Numbered from the stretch's first letter, positions 33,874 through 42,935 are shown. The stretch is 64,000 nucleotides of DNA from Pseudarthrobacter sp. IC2-21 (GCF_034048115.1 NZ_CP139145.1:310001-374000); one strand, 5' to 3'. The notes: generated by a model from the sequence alone, not told the origin. Numbers and translations: made by a program.

Positions 33874-34596
33874 ATGGGCAGGCAAGGCAATTCATCACAG
33901 CGCACTACGGCATCCGCATCCGGTTCCCGGGCCGGCTCCGGGGCGCCCCGCAGGCCGAGCCCCGCCGTTTACCGCCGCCGCCGTCTGTTTGTGGGAATAG
34001 CGCTGCTTATCGCGGTGTGCCTGGCGTTCGGCAGCTTCGCCCTTGCCGGTGCTTTCAACGGCACTGAACAGGCGTCCTCCACCGGCAACGGCACCACGGA
34101 CGCCGCCGGACCGGGACCGGCCACTGGCGAATCAGCGCCTGCGCCCAGCGATCCGGCGTCGGTAATGCCCAGCGCCACACCCACCCCGACGCCCACCCCG
34201 ACCCCCACCTGCAGCCAGAACCTGGTGACCGTTTCGGCGTCTACGGATAAACCGGCCTACGGCCCTGATGAGAAGCCGCTGCTCAGCCTGAAGGTGACCA
34301 ACGGCGGCACCATGCCCTGTGAAGTGAACATCGGCACGTCCCAGATGGAATTCGTGGTCACCAGCGGCGCGGACCGGATTTTCTCGTCCAAGGACTGCCA
34401 GGCCAAGAGTGAAGACCTGATAAAGACGCTGGCACCGGGCGCCAGCGAGACGGCAAACTTCCAATGGGCCCGGAACCGCACGCTCGAAGGATGCCAGGTC
34501 ATCACCACGAAGCCCGGCGGCGGCGGAGCCTACTACATTTTCACGGCCAAGCTGGGGTCGAAAGCGAGCCCGAAGGCTGTCTTCCAGCTCAACTGA
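33874..34596 (+). CDS. Hypothetical membrane-anchored extracytoplasmic protein
   Basis: The 240-residue product has a basic Ser/Arg-rich cytoplasmic tail (1-38), one membrane span (about 39-60), a Gly/Ser/Ala/Pro linker with a (TP)n stretch (about 100-111), and a C-terminal beta-rich domain. That domain contains two to four Cys and a segment resembling bacterial intracellular-proteinase-inhibitor/Ig-like folds (KPAYGPDEKPLLSLKVTNGG). It is divergent from mutY and convergent with disA. M. tuberculosis also has a membrane protein gene between disA and mutY, so positional equivalence is possible but untested. Confidence 0.7.
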   Translation: MGRQGNSSQRTTASASGSRAGSGAPRRPSPAVYRRRRLFVGIALLIAVCLAFGSFALAGAFNGTEQASSTGNGTTDAAGPGPATGESAPAPSDPASVMPSATPTPTPTPTPTCSQNLVTVSASTDKPAYGPDEKPLLSLKVTNGGTMPCEVNIGTSQMEFVVTSGADRIFSSKDCQAKSEDLIKTLAPGASETANFQWARNRTLEGCQVITTKPGGGGAYYIFTAKLGSKASPKAVFQLN

Positions 34597-34601
34597 CGCC
34601 C

Positions 34602-34620
34602 TTGGAGCAATCGATGGGGG
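34602..34620. repeat. Dispersed repeat, copy B (single arm)
   Basis: TTGGAGCAATCGATGGGGG is identical over 19 bases to 15523-15541. Here there is no matching left arm nearby. It sits in the 25-base gap between a plus-strand gene and the disA stop. Confidence 0.65.
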
Positions 34621-34621
34621 A

Positions 34622-35698
34622 TTAGAGGAAGCGGTCCAGAAGGCTGGCTTCGGCCATGCGGCTCAGGCCCTCACGGACGGTGCGGGCACGTTGATCGCCA
34701 ATGCCGTCAACAGTCATCAGGTCATCGATGGTGGCGGCCATCAGGAATTGCAGTCCGCCGAAATGGTCCACCAGGCGGTCGGCCACTGCTTTGGGGACTG
34801 CCTTAAGACCGGACAGCAGCCGGTAACCCCTGGGCTGCACCACGGCGTCGAGGTTGGCTTCGCCGCCTGCAAAACCGACGATTCCGGAGATCTTGCCGAG
34901 GTCGATCAGCTCGGTGGGGCCCAGGTTCACCAGGGCGCTTACGGCTTTCTCAATGTCTGCCGCGGACGCATCGGGGCCGGCGTAGTCGCGGATGATGACG
35001 TCGCTGCCCGGGCCGCGGCCCACCGTCAGTTCATCCAGCTGAAGTGACAGCAACCGGCCGTCCTCGCCCAGTTCGAGGACATATTGCGAGATTTCCTCGG
35101 AGATACGGCGGACCATTTCCTGCCGCTGCAGGGTCACGGCGACGTCCCGGACGGTCACCATGGCCTCGATCTCGAGGGCCGAAAGTGAACTGGTGACCTG
35201 GTCGAGCCGGGACCGGTACCGCTCCAGGGTGGCGAGGGCCTGGTTGGCGCGGGCCAGTACTTTTTCGGATCCCTCCAGGACGTGCCGGAGCCCGTTGACG
35301 TACAGGGCGATGATCTGCATGGATTGGCTGACTGAAATCACGGGCACGCCGGTCTGGATGGCCACACGTTCGGCCGTGCGGTGCCGGGTGCCGGATTCCT
35401 GGGTCTCGATGCTGGAATCCGGGACGAGCTGGACCGCGGCCCGGAGAATGTTTCCGGCGTCCTTGTCGCAGATGATGGCGCCGTCCATCTTGGCGAGCTC
35501 CCGCAGCCTGGTGGGGGAGAAGTCGATTCCGATGTCGAAGCCGCCGGAGCAGATGGATTCGATGGTGCGGTCGATCCCCAGAACAATCAGTGCGCCGGTG
35601 CGTCCCCGGAGGATCCGTTCGAGTCCGTCCCGCAACGGCGTTCCCGGAGCCACTCTGCCCAGAGTCGCCTTGAGCGATTCTTCGGGGCTCCGCGCCAT
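34622..35698 (-). CDS. disA: DisA, DNA-integrity scanning diadenylate cyclase
   Basis: DisA makes cyclic di-AMP from two ATP, scans DNA and pauses at lesions. The 358-residue product has the DAC domain with the DGA motif (residues 72-74, KMDGAIICD) and RHR motif (105-107, ESGTRHRTAERVA). A helical linker and the C-terminal HhH DNA-binding domain (LMTVDGIGDQRARTVREGL) follow. ATG 35698 has GAAGGGA upstream; the longer frame starts with TTG. A radA gene lies 3.3 kb away on the same strand, separated by prfC and a ketoacyl synthase gene. Confidence 0.96.
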   Translation of the reverse strand: MARSPEESLKATLGRVAPGTPLRDGLERILRGRTGALIVLGIDRTIESICSGGFDIGIDFSPTRLRELAKMDGAIICDKDAGNILRAAVQLVPDSSIETQESGTRHRTAERVAIQTGVPVISVSQSMQIIALYVNGLRHVLEGSEKVLARANQALATLERYRSRLDQVTSSLSALEIEAMVTVRDVAVTLQRQEMVRRISEEISQYVLELGEDGRLLSLQLDELTVGRGPGSDVIIRDYAGPDASAADIEKAVSALVNLGPTELIDLGKISGIVGFAGGEANLDAVVQPRGYRLLSGLKAVPKAVADRLVDHFGGLQFLMAATIDDLMTVDGIGDQRARTVREGLSRMAEASLLDRFL

Positions 35699-36128
35699 AG
35701 GTGTTCCCTTCAAAGGTGCGGACTGGCGCCCGCAGGAGCGGCGGATTTCGCCTCCGCCGGCAGGATGAAAAGTACTCAGTTTCCTGCAAGCTCAATGATA
35801 GAGGTAAGAATCGGCAACAACCGCACGGATAAGCCCTAAAGTGCCCCATAGGGGGTTGCGGAAAAGTGCATCGGGAACGCGTCCGACGGCGGCTGTCCGG
35901 AAAGCCTTTTGCCCACCTTGAGGCCTGGGTGCCTGTGTACTTGGGTGACGCCGAAGATGCCGGAGACTAAGGCGCGTCGGAGTAGGCGGCACGTAGCAGG
36001 GCCGCCTACTCTTCGGTGCCGGCCCGGCACTGCGATAAACTTGGAACTTGGCGTTCAGCCAGTCCTATTCCTTCACGCGCCAGGGTTGTCCCGGCCGGAG
36101 TCGTCCCCATCGCAGCGAAAGTAGCACC
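35699..36128. other. Divergent intergenic region between disA and prfC
   Basis: This 430-base gap holds no gene that I can support. It contains the disA leader, an 11-bp perfect hairpin at 35980-36011, a -10-like TAAACT at 36036-36041 that could start the prfC transcript, and an 80-base prfC leader. Short frames inside it are rich in Arg and Pro and look non-coding. Confidence 0.6.
35980..36011. repeat. 11-bp perfect hairpin upstream of prfC
   Basis: GAGTAGGCGGC (35980-35990) pairs with GCCGCCTACTC (36001-36011) around ten bases. It lies just before the presumed prfC promoter and could be an operator or a small dispersed palindrome. Confidence 0.5.
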
Positions 36129-37742
36129 GTGTCCCAAGATGTCCTTAGCCCCGCCCGGGTCAACGAGATTCACAAACAGGCGGCCCGGCGTCGGACCTTT
36201 GCTGTTATTTCGCACCCCGATGCCGGAAAGTCCACCCTCACCGAAGCCCTGGCGCTGCACGCGAAAGTGATCGGCACCGCCGGTGCTTCCAGCGGAAAGG
36301 CCAACCGCAAGGAAACGGTCTCGGACTGGATGCAGATGGAGAAGGACCGCGGTATTTCCATCAGTTCGGCCGCGCTCCAGTTCTCTTACCGGGACACGGT
36401 CATCAACCTGCTGGACACCCCCGGGCACGCGGACTTCTCCGAAGACACGTACCGCGTCCTGGCCGCCGTCGACTGCGCAGTGATGCTGGTTGACGCGGCC
36501 AAAGGCCTGGAAACGCAGACCATGAAGCTGTTCGAGGTCTGCAAGGCGCGCAACTTACCCATCATCACGGTCATCAACAAGTGGGACCGTCCCGGCCTGG
36601 ATGCGCTGGCCCTGATGGACGAGATCACCGAGCGCACCGGCCTGCAGCCCATGCCGCTGACCTGGGCCGTGGGCATCTCCGGCGATTTCCGCGGCGTCTG
36701 GGACCTGCGCAATGACCGCTTTGCCCGGTTCCAGCGCAACAACGCCGGCGCCAACATCGCCCTGACCGAGTACTTCACTCCGGAGGAAGCTGCAGAAAGC
36801 CAAGGCAACAACTGGTCCGACGCCGTGGACGAAGCGGGCCTGGTGATCGAATCCAACCTCGAGTTCGACGTTGAGGCCTTCCATGCGGGCACTGCCACGC
36901 CCATCCTGTTCAGCTCCGCCGCCCTGAACTTCGGCGTGAAGGAAATCCTGGACGCGCTGGTTGATTTCGCGCCGCCGGCAGCACCCCGCCCGGATGTTGA
37001 CGGCAGTCCCCGCGCCGTGGAGTCGCCGTTCTCCGGCTTCGTCTTCAAAGTCCAGGCCGGCATGAACAAAGCACACCGGGACCATGTGGCCTTCATCCGC
37101 GTCTGTTCCGGCGTGTTTGAACGCGGCATGGTGGTCACCCAGACCCGGACCGGAAAGTCCTTCGCCACCAAGTACGCCCAGCAGGTCTTCGGCCGCGAAC
37201 GCGAGGTGATCGACGAGGCATACCCCGGCGACGTCGTGGGCCTGGTCAACGCCTCCTCCCTGCGTGTGGGCGACAGCCTCTTCCTCGAAGAGGCAGTGGA
37301 GTACCCCGCCATCCCGCTCTTCGCCCCGGAACACTTCCAGGTTGCCCGGTCCAAGGACCCCAGCAAGTTCAAGCAGTTCCGCCGCGGCATCGAGCAGCTC
37401 GAGCACGAAGGCGTCATCCAGGTGCTCCGCTCCGACGTCCGCGGCGACCAGGCGCCGGTGCTTGCCGCCGTCGGCCCCATGCAGTTTGAAGTGGTGGAGG
37501 ACCGCATGGCGCACGACTTCAGCGCACCCATGCGGCTGGAACGCCTGCCCTATTCCATTGCCAGGATTTCGACGGCGGACGCCATGCCCACGCTGGCGAA
37601 CGTACCCGGCGCCGAGGTGCTGTTGAGGTCCGACGGCGAATACCTCGCGTTGTTCAACGACGTCTGGGCCCTGCGCCGGATCGAGAAGAACCACCCCGAT
37701 CTGACCCTGGTGCCGATTGGCACCCACAACCCCGCGAAGTAG
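36129..37742 (+). CDS. prfC: Peptide chain release factor 3
   Basis: RF3 is the translational GTPase that recycles RF1 and RF2 from the ribosome. The 537-residue product has G1 ISHPDAGKSTLTEAL, G3 DTPGHADFSEDTYR, G4 NKWDRPG, and the family-specific Switch I segment SGKANRKETVSDWMQMEKDRGISI. Domains 2 and 3 follow. GTG 36129 begins the typical VSQDVLSPARVNEIHKQAARRRTFAVISH; no strong Shine-Dalgarno sequence is seen. A ketoacyl synthase gene starts six bases after the stop. Confidence 0.95.
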   Translation: MSQDVLSPARVNEIHKQAARRRTFAVISHPDAGKSTLTEALALHAKVIGTAGASSGKANRKETVSDWMQMEKDRGISISSAALQFSYRDTVINLLDTPGHADFSEDTYRVLAAVDCAVMLVDAAKGLETQTMKLFEVCKARNLPIITVINKWDRPGLDALALMDEITERTGLQPMPLTWAVGISGDFRGVWDLRNDRFARFQRNNAGANIALTEYFTPEEAAESQGNNWSDAVDEAGLVIESNLEFDVEAFHAGTATPILFSSAALNFGVKEILDALVDFAPPAAPRPDVDGSPRAVESPFSGFVFKVQAGMNKAHRDHVAFIRVCSGVFERGMVVTQTRTGKSFATKYAQQVFGREREVIDEAYPGDVVGLVNASSLRVGDSLFLEEAVEYPAIPLFAPEHFQVARSKDPSKFKQFRRGIEQLEHEGVIQVLRSDVRGDQAPVLAAVGPMQFEVVEDRMAHDFSAPMRLERLPYSIARISTADAMPTLANVPGAEVLLRSDGEYLALFNDVWALRRIEKNHPDLTLVPIGTHNPAK

Positions 37743-37748
37743 CGACAC

Positions 37749-38984
37749 ATGAACGCAGTTCAGAACCAGCCCCGTGCGCTGATCACCGGAATTGGCACCA
37801 TCAACCCGCTCGGCTCAGCCGTGGCCGAGACATGGTCCGGCCTGTTGTCGGGGAAGTCCGGAATCGCGGCGTTGGATGAGGAATGGGCGGAGCAACTGCC
37901 CGTACGGATGGCCGGGCAGGTCACCGCCGACCTGTCCGAGCATCTCAGCACACGCGAGCTGAAGCGGATGGACCGGTGCGGACAACTGGCACTGGTTGCT
38001 GCCCGGGAGGCGTGGAAGCAGGCCGGCGCCCCGGAGGTCGATCCCGAGCGGTTTGCCGTGGTGATCGGCTCTGCCTACGGCGGCCTCGGCTCCACCCTGG
38101 AGCAGGACCGGGCCCTGGCCAGCGGCGGTCCCCGCCGGGTGTCCCCGCACACGCTCACCCGGCTGATGGTCAACGGCCCGGCCGCGTGGGTTTCCATCGA
38201 CCTTGGTGCCCGCGGCGGTGCCCGCACCCCGGTCAGCGCCTGCGCGTCCGGTGCCGAAGCCATTGTCCAGGCCGCCGAAATGATCAGGTCCGGAGCGGCC
38301 GACGTCGTCATTGCCGGCGGTGTGGACGCCTCGGTGAACGATTTGGTGATCACCGGTTTTTCGCAGATCCGCGCGCTTTCCACGCGCAACGAGGATCCGC
38401 AGCGGGCATCGCGCCCGTTCGACGGCGCCCGCGACGGCTTTGTGCTTGCTGAAGGCGCCGGGATTGTGGTGCTGGAAAGTGAAGCGCACGCCCGTGCGCG
38501 CGGTGCTGCCGTCCTTGGCGCCGTGGCCGGCGGGGCAGTCACCTCCGACGCCAACGACATCGTCGCAGCCGATCCGGCCATGCAGCAGCGGGTCATGCAG
38601 AAGGCCCTGGCATCAGCAGGCATGACGGCCGCCGAGATCGGCTTCGTCCATGCCCACGCCACGTCCACTCCGGTAGGGGACCGGCTGGAGGCGCAGGCCA
38701 TCAGCGCGATCTTCGGCGCGGACGTCCCGGTGACGTCGACCAAGGGCCACACCGGCCACCTACTGGGCGGCGCGGGCGCGCTGGCCGCCGTGGTGGTGGT
38801 CGAGGCATTGCAGACCGGGCAGCTGCCGGGAACGGTCAACATCGAAGCGCTGGATCCTGAAGTGAACCTGAACGTCGTCACGGAGAACGCCCACGCCCTG
38901 GCGCCGGGCACCGCACCCGCCGGCCTGGTCAACGCCTTCGGCTTCGGCGGCCACAGTGTTGCGCTGGTGATTACGGGGGCCTGA
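37749..38984 (+). CDS. fabF: 3-oxoacyl-ACP synthase II (FabF-like), stand-alone
   Basis: This 411-residue condensing enzyme has an intact Cys-His-His triad: Cys165 in VSACASG, His303 in HAHATSTPVGD and His337 in KGHTGHLLGGAG. It should extend acyl-ACP with malonyl-ACP. It is not beside fabD, fabH or acpP, so it may be a second KAS II for special acyl chains rather than the housekeeping enzyme. It follows prfC by six bases and is likely cotranscribed. The last codons form the left arm of a hairpin with radA. Confidence 0.85.
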   Translation: MNAVQNQPRALITGIGTINPLGSAVAETWSGLLSGKSGIAALDEEWAEQLPVRMAGQVTADLSEHLSTRELKRMDRCGQLALVAAREAWKQAGAPEVDPERFAVVIGSAYGGLGSTLEQDRALASGGPRRVSPHTLTRLMVNGPAAWVSIDLGARGGARTPVSACASGAEAIVQAAEMIRSGAADVVIAGGVDASVNDLVITGFSQIRALSTRNEDPQRASRPFDGARDGFVLAEGAGIVVLESEAHARARGAAVLGAVAGGAVTSDANDIVAADPAMQQRVMQKALASAGMTAAEIGFVHAHATSTPVGDRLEAQAISAIFGADVPVTSTKGHTGHLLGGAGALAAVVVVEALQTGQLPGTVNIEALDPEVNLNVVTENAHALAPGTAPAGLVNAFGFGGHSVALVITGA

Positions 38985-38991
38985 CCCCCGT
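38973..38991. terminator. Hairpin with stop codon in the loop, fabF/radA
   Basis: ACGGGGG (38973-38979) pairs with CCCCCGT (38985-38991). The five-base loop CCTGA contains the TGA stop of the ketoacyl synthase gene. It lies between convergent genes 16 bases apart, a compact shared terminator candidate. Confidence 0.5.
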
Positions 38992-39000
38992 CCCGGGCAG

Positions 39001-40374
39001 CTAGCCGATGAGCAGGCTCAGCGCCTCGGTAAGGTGCTCCACCTCGCGGACCGAAAATCCCGCGGGAACAGGCCCGGGACCGTTGTGGCTGGCCGGAACC
39101 ACGGCGTGGGTGAAACCCAGACGGTGGGCTTCCTGGATGCGCTGGTTGATGCCGGGCACCGGGCGGACCTCGCCGGCCAGGCCAACTTCACCAAAAGCGA
39201 TCAGCCGGATGGGCAGTGGCTTCCGCGCCTTGGCTGACGCCACCGCCAGCGCAACGGCAAGGTCCGTGGCAGGTTCGCTGAGTTTCACCCCGCCCACCGT
39301 GGCCACATAGGAATCGTCCTTGTGCAACAGCAAGCCGGCGCGCTGCTGCAGGACGGCGAGGAGCATGGAAACCCGCGAGCTGTCCAAACCGCTGGTGGCG
39401 CGGCGGGGCTGGGAGTTGGGGCTCTCGGCCAGCAGCGACTGCACTTCGGCCAGCAGCGGCCGCCGCCCCTCCATGGTCACCGTGATGCAGGTGCCGGAAA
39501 CGGGCTCCTTGGTCCGGCTGACGAACAGTCCGCTGGGGTCCGTGAGGCCCTCGATGCCCTTCTCGTTAAGGTCAAAACAGCCAACATCGTCCGTGGGCCC
39601 GTAGCGGTTCTTTACCGCGCGCAGCATGCGCAGCCGGGAATGGCGTTCGCCCTCGAACTGGCACACCACATCCACCAGGTGCTCGAGCAGCCGCGGCCCG
39701 GCGATGGATCCGTCCTTGGTCACATGGCCTACCAGCAGGGTGGTCATGTTGCGCCTCTTGGCCGCCGCGATGATGGAGGCCGCCACCTCACGCACCTGCG
39801 ACACCCCGCCTGCGCTGCCGTCCACGTCCGCGCTGCTCAGGGTCTGGACCGAGTCCACAATCAGCAGCCGCGGCTCAATCTTTTCGACCTGCCCCAGTGC
39901 CTGGCCGAGGTCCGTTTCCGCTGATAGGTACAGGGAATCCGCGACGGCGTCGATCCGCTCCGCGCGCAGCTTCACCTGGGCGGCGGACTCCTCCCCGGTC
40001 ACGTAGAGCACGTCCTGGGCAGTCCGGGCGAATTTCGCGGCGACGTCCAGGAGCAGCGTGGACTTGCCCACGCCGGGCTCGCCGGCCAGCAGAATCACGG
40101 CGCCGGGGACCAGGCCGCCGCCCAGGACACGGTCCAGTTCATCCACGCCGGTGGGCAGGAACGCCGCGGTGGTGGCGTCCACCTCGGCAATCCGCCGCGC
40201 CGGTTCCAGAACTGTTGTGGCCGCCGTCGTACGCGCCACGGCCGCTCCGGTTTCCTCAACGCTGCCCCACGCCTGGCACTCACCGCAGCGCCCCACCCAC
40301 TTGACCGTGGTCCAGCCGCATTCTGCGCACTTGTATGCAGGCGCTTTGGAAGCGCGGGAAGTCTTTGTTGCCAT
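39001..40374 (-). CDS. radA: RadA/Sms recombination and repair ATPase
   Basis: RadA processes branched recombination intermediates. The 457-residue product has the N-terminal zinc finger (CAECGW...CGECQAWGS), a RecA-like core with Walker A GEPGVGKST, the KNRYG motif (KNRYGPTDDVGCF) and a C-terminal Lon-like domain. ATG 40374 is seven bases after TAGGGT (40382-40387), so it may be leaderless. In several bacteria radA adjoins disA and their products interact; here prfC and fabF lie in between. Confidence 0.95.
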   Translation of the reverse strand: MATKTSRASKAPAYKCAECGWTTVKWVGRCGECQAWGSVEETGAAVARTTAATTVLEPARRIAEVDATTAAFLPTGVDELDRVLGGGLVPGAVILLAGEPGVGKSTLLLDVAAKFARTAQDVLYVTGEESAAQVKLRAERIDAVADSLYLSAETDLGQALGQVEKIEPRLLIVDSVQTLSSADVDGSAGGVSQVREVAASIIAAAKRRNMTTLLVGHVTKDGSIAGPRLLEHLVDVVCQFEGERHSRLRMLRAVKNRYGPTDDVGCFDLNEKGIEGLTDPSGLFVSRTKEPVSGTCITVTMEGRRPLLAEVQSLLAESPNSQPRRATSGLDSSRVSMLLAVLQQRAGLLLHKDDSYVATVGGVKLSEPATDLAVALAVASAKARKPLPIRLIAFGEVGLAGEVRPVPGINQRIQEAHRLGFTHAVVPASHNGPGPVPAGFSVREVEHLTEALSLLIG

Positions 40375-40431
40375 GGGTTCCACCCTATCGGCGGGCACCG
40401 ACAATCCTCCCCACCCGCCCGTCGGGCCGCG

Positions 40432-41559
40432 CTACAGGCCCGGCAGTATGTCCCGGGCCTCGCGTGCGTCCATTCCGGTGGCTTCCAGGAGGTCCACCAT
40501 CAGGGGCCGGAACAGCATCACCACGGTCTCACCCTCCAGCCGCTGGACCTCAAGCAGCTTGGGATGCAGCCGCAGGGCTACCTCACTGAGTTCGTGGCGG
40601 GCGGTGCGCAGGTGGGCGCGCCGGACGCCGTCGTGCGTTTCGGCAAGGCCAAGCGAAAGCTCATCGATGGCAGCCGCGGTTTCCTCAAGGACGTCGGAAA
40701 TGTTCTCCGTGGCCTCGTCGGACAGCGCCGCATGGTTGATGGCACTGGTCAACCGCCGCGCGAACACCCGGCTGTTACGGAGCGCCAGGTCAATGAAGTC
40801 CAGGGAGCTGTCCAGCCGGTCCAACTCGTCCCGGTGCCGTCGGTAGGCCGGCGCGAGGGTGGCCACCTCGTTCGAGGCGCGCAGCGACTGCCGCATACGA
40901 TCCACCAAGGGCTGGCAGTTGCGGCCCCGGATCAGCGCGTGCCAGGCCTGGGTGGAATCGCTTTCCCGCAGTGCGGAGGCGCACTCGCGGAGCACCTCGG
41001 CGAGCTCGTGCAGGATCTTCCGGACATCCTCGCGGGGCTCGCGGCGGGGATCCTTCGGGATCAGCACGGTCACCAGCAGGGCGCACAGGCCGCCCACCAC
41101 GGCGTCCAGGCTCCGGGTGAAAGGGCCACCCGCGGGCGCCGGCAGCAGCACCACCAGCAAGGACTGCAGCCCCAGCTGGGTGGTGAAGATGGTGCCGCTG
41201 TCCAGGAAGCGGGCCAACAGGATGGAGAAAAGAAGGACGACGGCGGCCTGCCAGATTCCGCTGCCCAGCCAGTGCAGGAGCAGATCCCCCACCGCAATGC
41301 CGATGGTGCAGCCCAGGCCCACCTCCATGACGCGGCGCAGGCGGGGATCCCTCGAGAAGCCCAAGGCGATCAGTGACGAGGTGGCGGCGAAAAGGGGGCC
41401 GGAATGCCCCAGCACGTACTCGGCGAAGGCGTAGGCACCCACCGCGCACGCCGTCATCTGGACTGCGGGGAGCAGTGAATTCCGGCTCCGGATCAGGCCC
41501 GTGCGGATGCGACCGCGCAGGAATCGCCTGCTTGCTAAGAGTCCTCCTGCTGCGGCCAT
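40432..41559 (-). CDS. FUSC-family membrane protein
   Basis: This 375-residue protein has about six membrane helices in its first 170 residues (including SLLPAVQMTACAVGAYAFAEY and GVVLLFSILLARF-like segments), and then a long charged helical cytoplasmic region with possible coiled coil. This matches the FUSC / aromatic acid exporter (ArAE-like) family. A role in export of small organic acids is inferred only from the family. ATG 41559 lies seven bases after TAGACT (41567-41572). It is divergent from pstS. Confidence 0.8.
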   Translation of the reverse strand: MAAAGGLLASRRFLRGRIRTGLIRSRNSLLPAVQMTACAVGAYAFAEYVLGHSGPLFAATSSLIALGFSRDPRLRRVMEVGLGCTIGIAVGDLLLHWLGSGIWQAAVVLLFSILLARFLDSGTIFTTQLGLQSLLVVLLPAPAGGPFTRSLDAVVGGLCALLVTVLIPKDPRREPREDVRKILHELAEVLRECASALRESDSTQAWHALIRGRNCQPLVDRMRQSLRASNEVATLAPAYRRHRDELDRLDSSLDFIDLALRNSRVFARRLTSAINHAALSDEATENISDVLEETAAAIDELSLGLAETHDGVRRAHLRTARHELSEVALRLHPKLLEVQRLEGETVVMLFRPLMVDLLEATGMDAREARDILPGL

Positions 41560-41642
41560 GCCTTTCAGTCTATTTGCCGGCCGCCCTCTACGGCCGCAAG
41601 TGTGACCTGCGCAATGCTGACGCTGCAGTTGTAAGGGAAAAT

Positions 41643-41673
41643 GTTACTGCCGTTAATGTTCTGTTCACTTTCG
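41643..41673 (+). promoter_or_regulatory. PHO-box-like direct repeats upstream of pstS
   Basis: GTTACTG (41643), GTTAATG (41652) and GTTCACT (41663) are direct repeats; the last two are 11 bases apart. This matches the actinobacterial PhoP operator, which is built of GTTCACC-like units with 11-base spacing. It lies about 120 bases before the pstS start, so phosphate-starvation induction is likely. Confidence 0.6.
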
Positions 41674-41794
41674 GCAGCCAATCCCTTTACCTGACGCCCC
41701 TAAATTCGATGAAGGTACAAAACGTACGCATCGCGCTGCAGGGCGTCTCCGGCCCTGTCCGCTATTGAATATCCCTGGAAGGGGTACACATCTA

Positions 41795-42916
41795 GTGAAG
41801 GCACTCCGTTTCGGCCGCCACGCGGCTATTGCTGTAATCGCTGCCGGCGCTCTCGCGCTCACCGCCTGCGGTTCAGACAACGCCACCGGCAACACTCCTG
41901 CTGGCAGCCAGTCCGCCAGCGGACCCAAGGTCACCGGCACGCTGACCGGCATCGGCGCTTCTTCGACCGGTGCAGCCATGGACGCCTGGAAGGCCGGCTT
42001 CGCCGCCGCCAACTCCGGCGCCACCGTGCAGTACTCCCCGGACGGCTCCGGTGCAGGCCGCAAGGCCATCATTGACGGTTCGGCCCAGTTCGCCGGCTCC
42101 GACGCTTACCTCAAGGATGAAGAGCTGGCCAGCTCCAAGGCCAAGTGCGGCCCCGAAGGCGCCATCAACATCCCGGTCTACATCTCCCCGATCGCCGTCG
42201 CCTTCAACCTCCCGGGCGTCACCGATCTGAAGCTTGACGCCAAAACCGTGGCCAAGATCTTCCGCGGCCAGGTTGCCACCTGGAACGATCCGGCCATCGC
42301 CGCGCTGAACCCGGGCGTCACCCTCCCGGACACCAAGGTCACCCCGGTCAACCGCTCTGACGATTCCGGTACCACCACCAACTTCACCGAGTACCTGGCC
42401 GCCGCTGCTGCCGACGTCTGGACCGACAAGGCTTCGGGCGTATGGCCCGCATCCCTGCAGGGCGAGAACGCCAAGGGCACCTCCGGTGTTGTCAAGACGG
42501 TCACCGACACCCCGGGCGCCGTGACCTACGCTGATGACTCCGCCGTTGGCGGCAAGCTCGGCACTGCTTCGATCAAGGTTGGCGAAGAATTCGTCAAGAT
42601 CTCCGCCGACGCCGCCGCCAAGGCTGTCGAAGCGGGCAAGCCGGTCGAAGGCCGCTCCGCCAACGATGTCGCCATCAAGCTTGACCGCACCACCACGGCA
42701 AAGGGCGCCTACCCGGTTGTCCTGGTTTCCTACCACATTGTCTGCTCCACCTACGACAAGCAGGAAACCGTTGACCTGGTCAAGGCCTTCGAAAGCTACG
42801 TAGTTTCGGACGCCGGCCAGAAGGCCGCTGCCGACTCCGCGAAGTCCGCACCGCTCTCCGCGGCTCTCGCCCAGAAGGCCACCAAGGCCATCGAATCCGT
42901 CAAGGTCAAGTCCTAG
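41795..42916 (+). CDS. pstS: Phosphate ABC transporter substrate-binding lipoprotein
   Basis: PstS captures phosphate outside the membrane for PstCAB. The 373-residue product has a lipoprotein signal ending at LALTAC (Cys25 from GTG 41795). It has phosphate-binding motifs: GIGASSTGAAMDAW, YSPDGSGAGRKA, FAGSDAYL and NRSDDSGTTTNFTEYL. GGAAGGGG lies about ten bases before the GTG; the codons before it would only delay the signal peptide. A hairpin separates it from pstC, and a PHO-like box lies upstream. Confidence 0.96.
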   Translation: MKALRFGRHAAIAVIAAGALALTACGSDNATGNTPAGSQSASGPKVTGTLTGIGASSTGAAMDAWKAGFAAANSGATVQYSPDGSGAGRKAIIDGSAQFAGSDAYLKDEELASSKAKCGPEGAINIPVYISPIAVAFNLPGVTDLKLDAKTVAKIFRGQVATWNDPAIAALNPGVTLPDTKVTPVNRSDDSGTTTNFTEYLAAAAADVWTDKASGVWPASLQGENAKGTSGVVKTVTDTPGAVTYADDSAVGGKLGTASIKVGEEFVKISADAAAKAVEAGKPVEGRSANDVAIKLDRTTTAKGAYPVVLVSYHIVCSTYDKQETVDLVKAFESYVVSDAGQKAAADSAKSAPLSAALAQKATKAIESVKVKS

Positions 42917-42935
42917 TACCTGTCCCTGCAACCAC

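Noticed and set aside
35792-35992. 66-codon frame between disA and prfC
   Set aside because: There is no ribosome-binding site and no coding-like composition, and it overlaps the leader and palindrome region.
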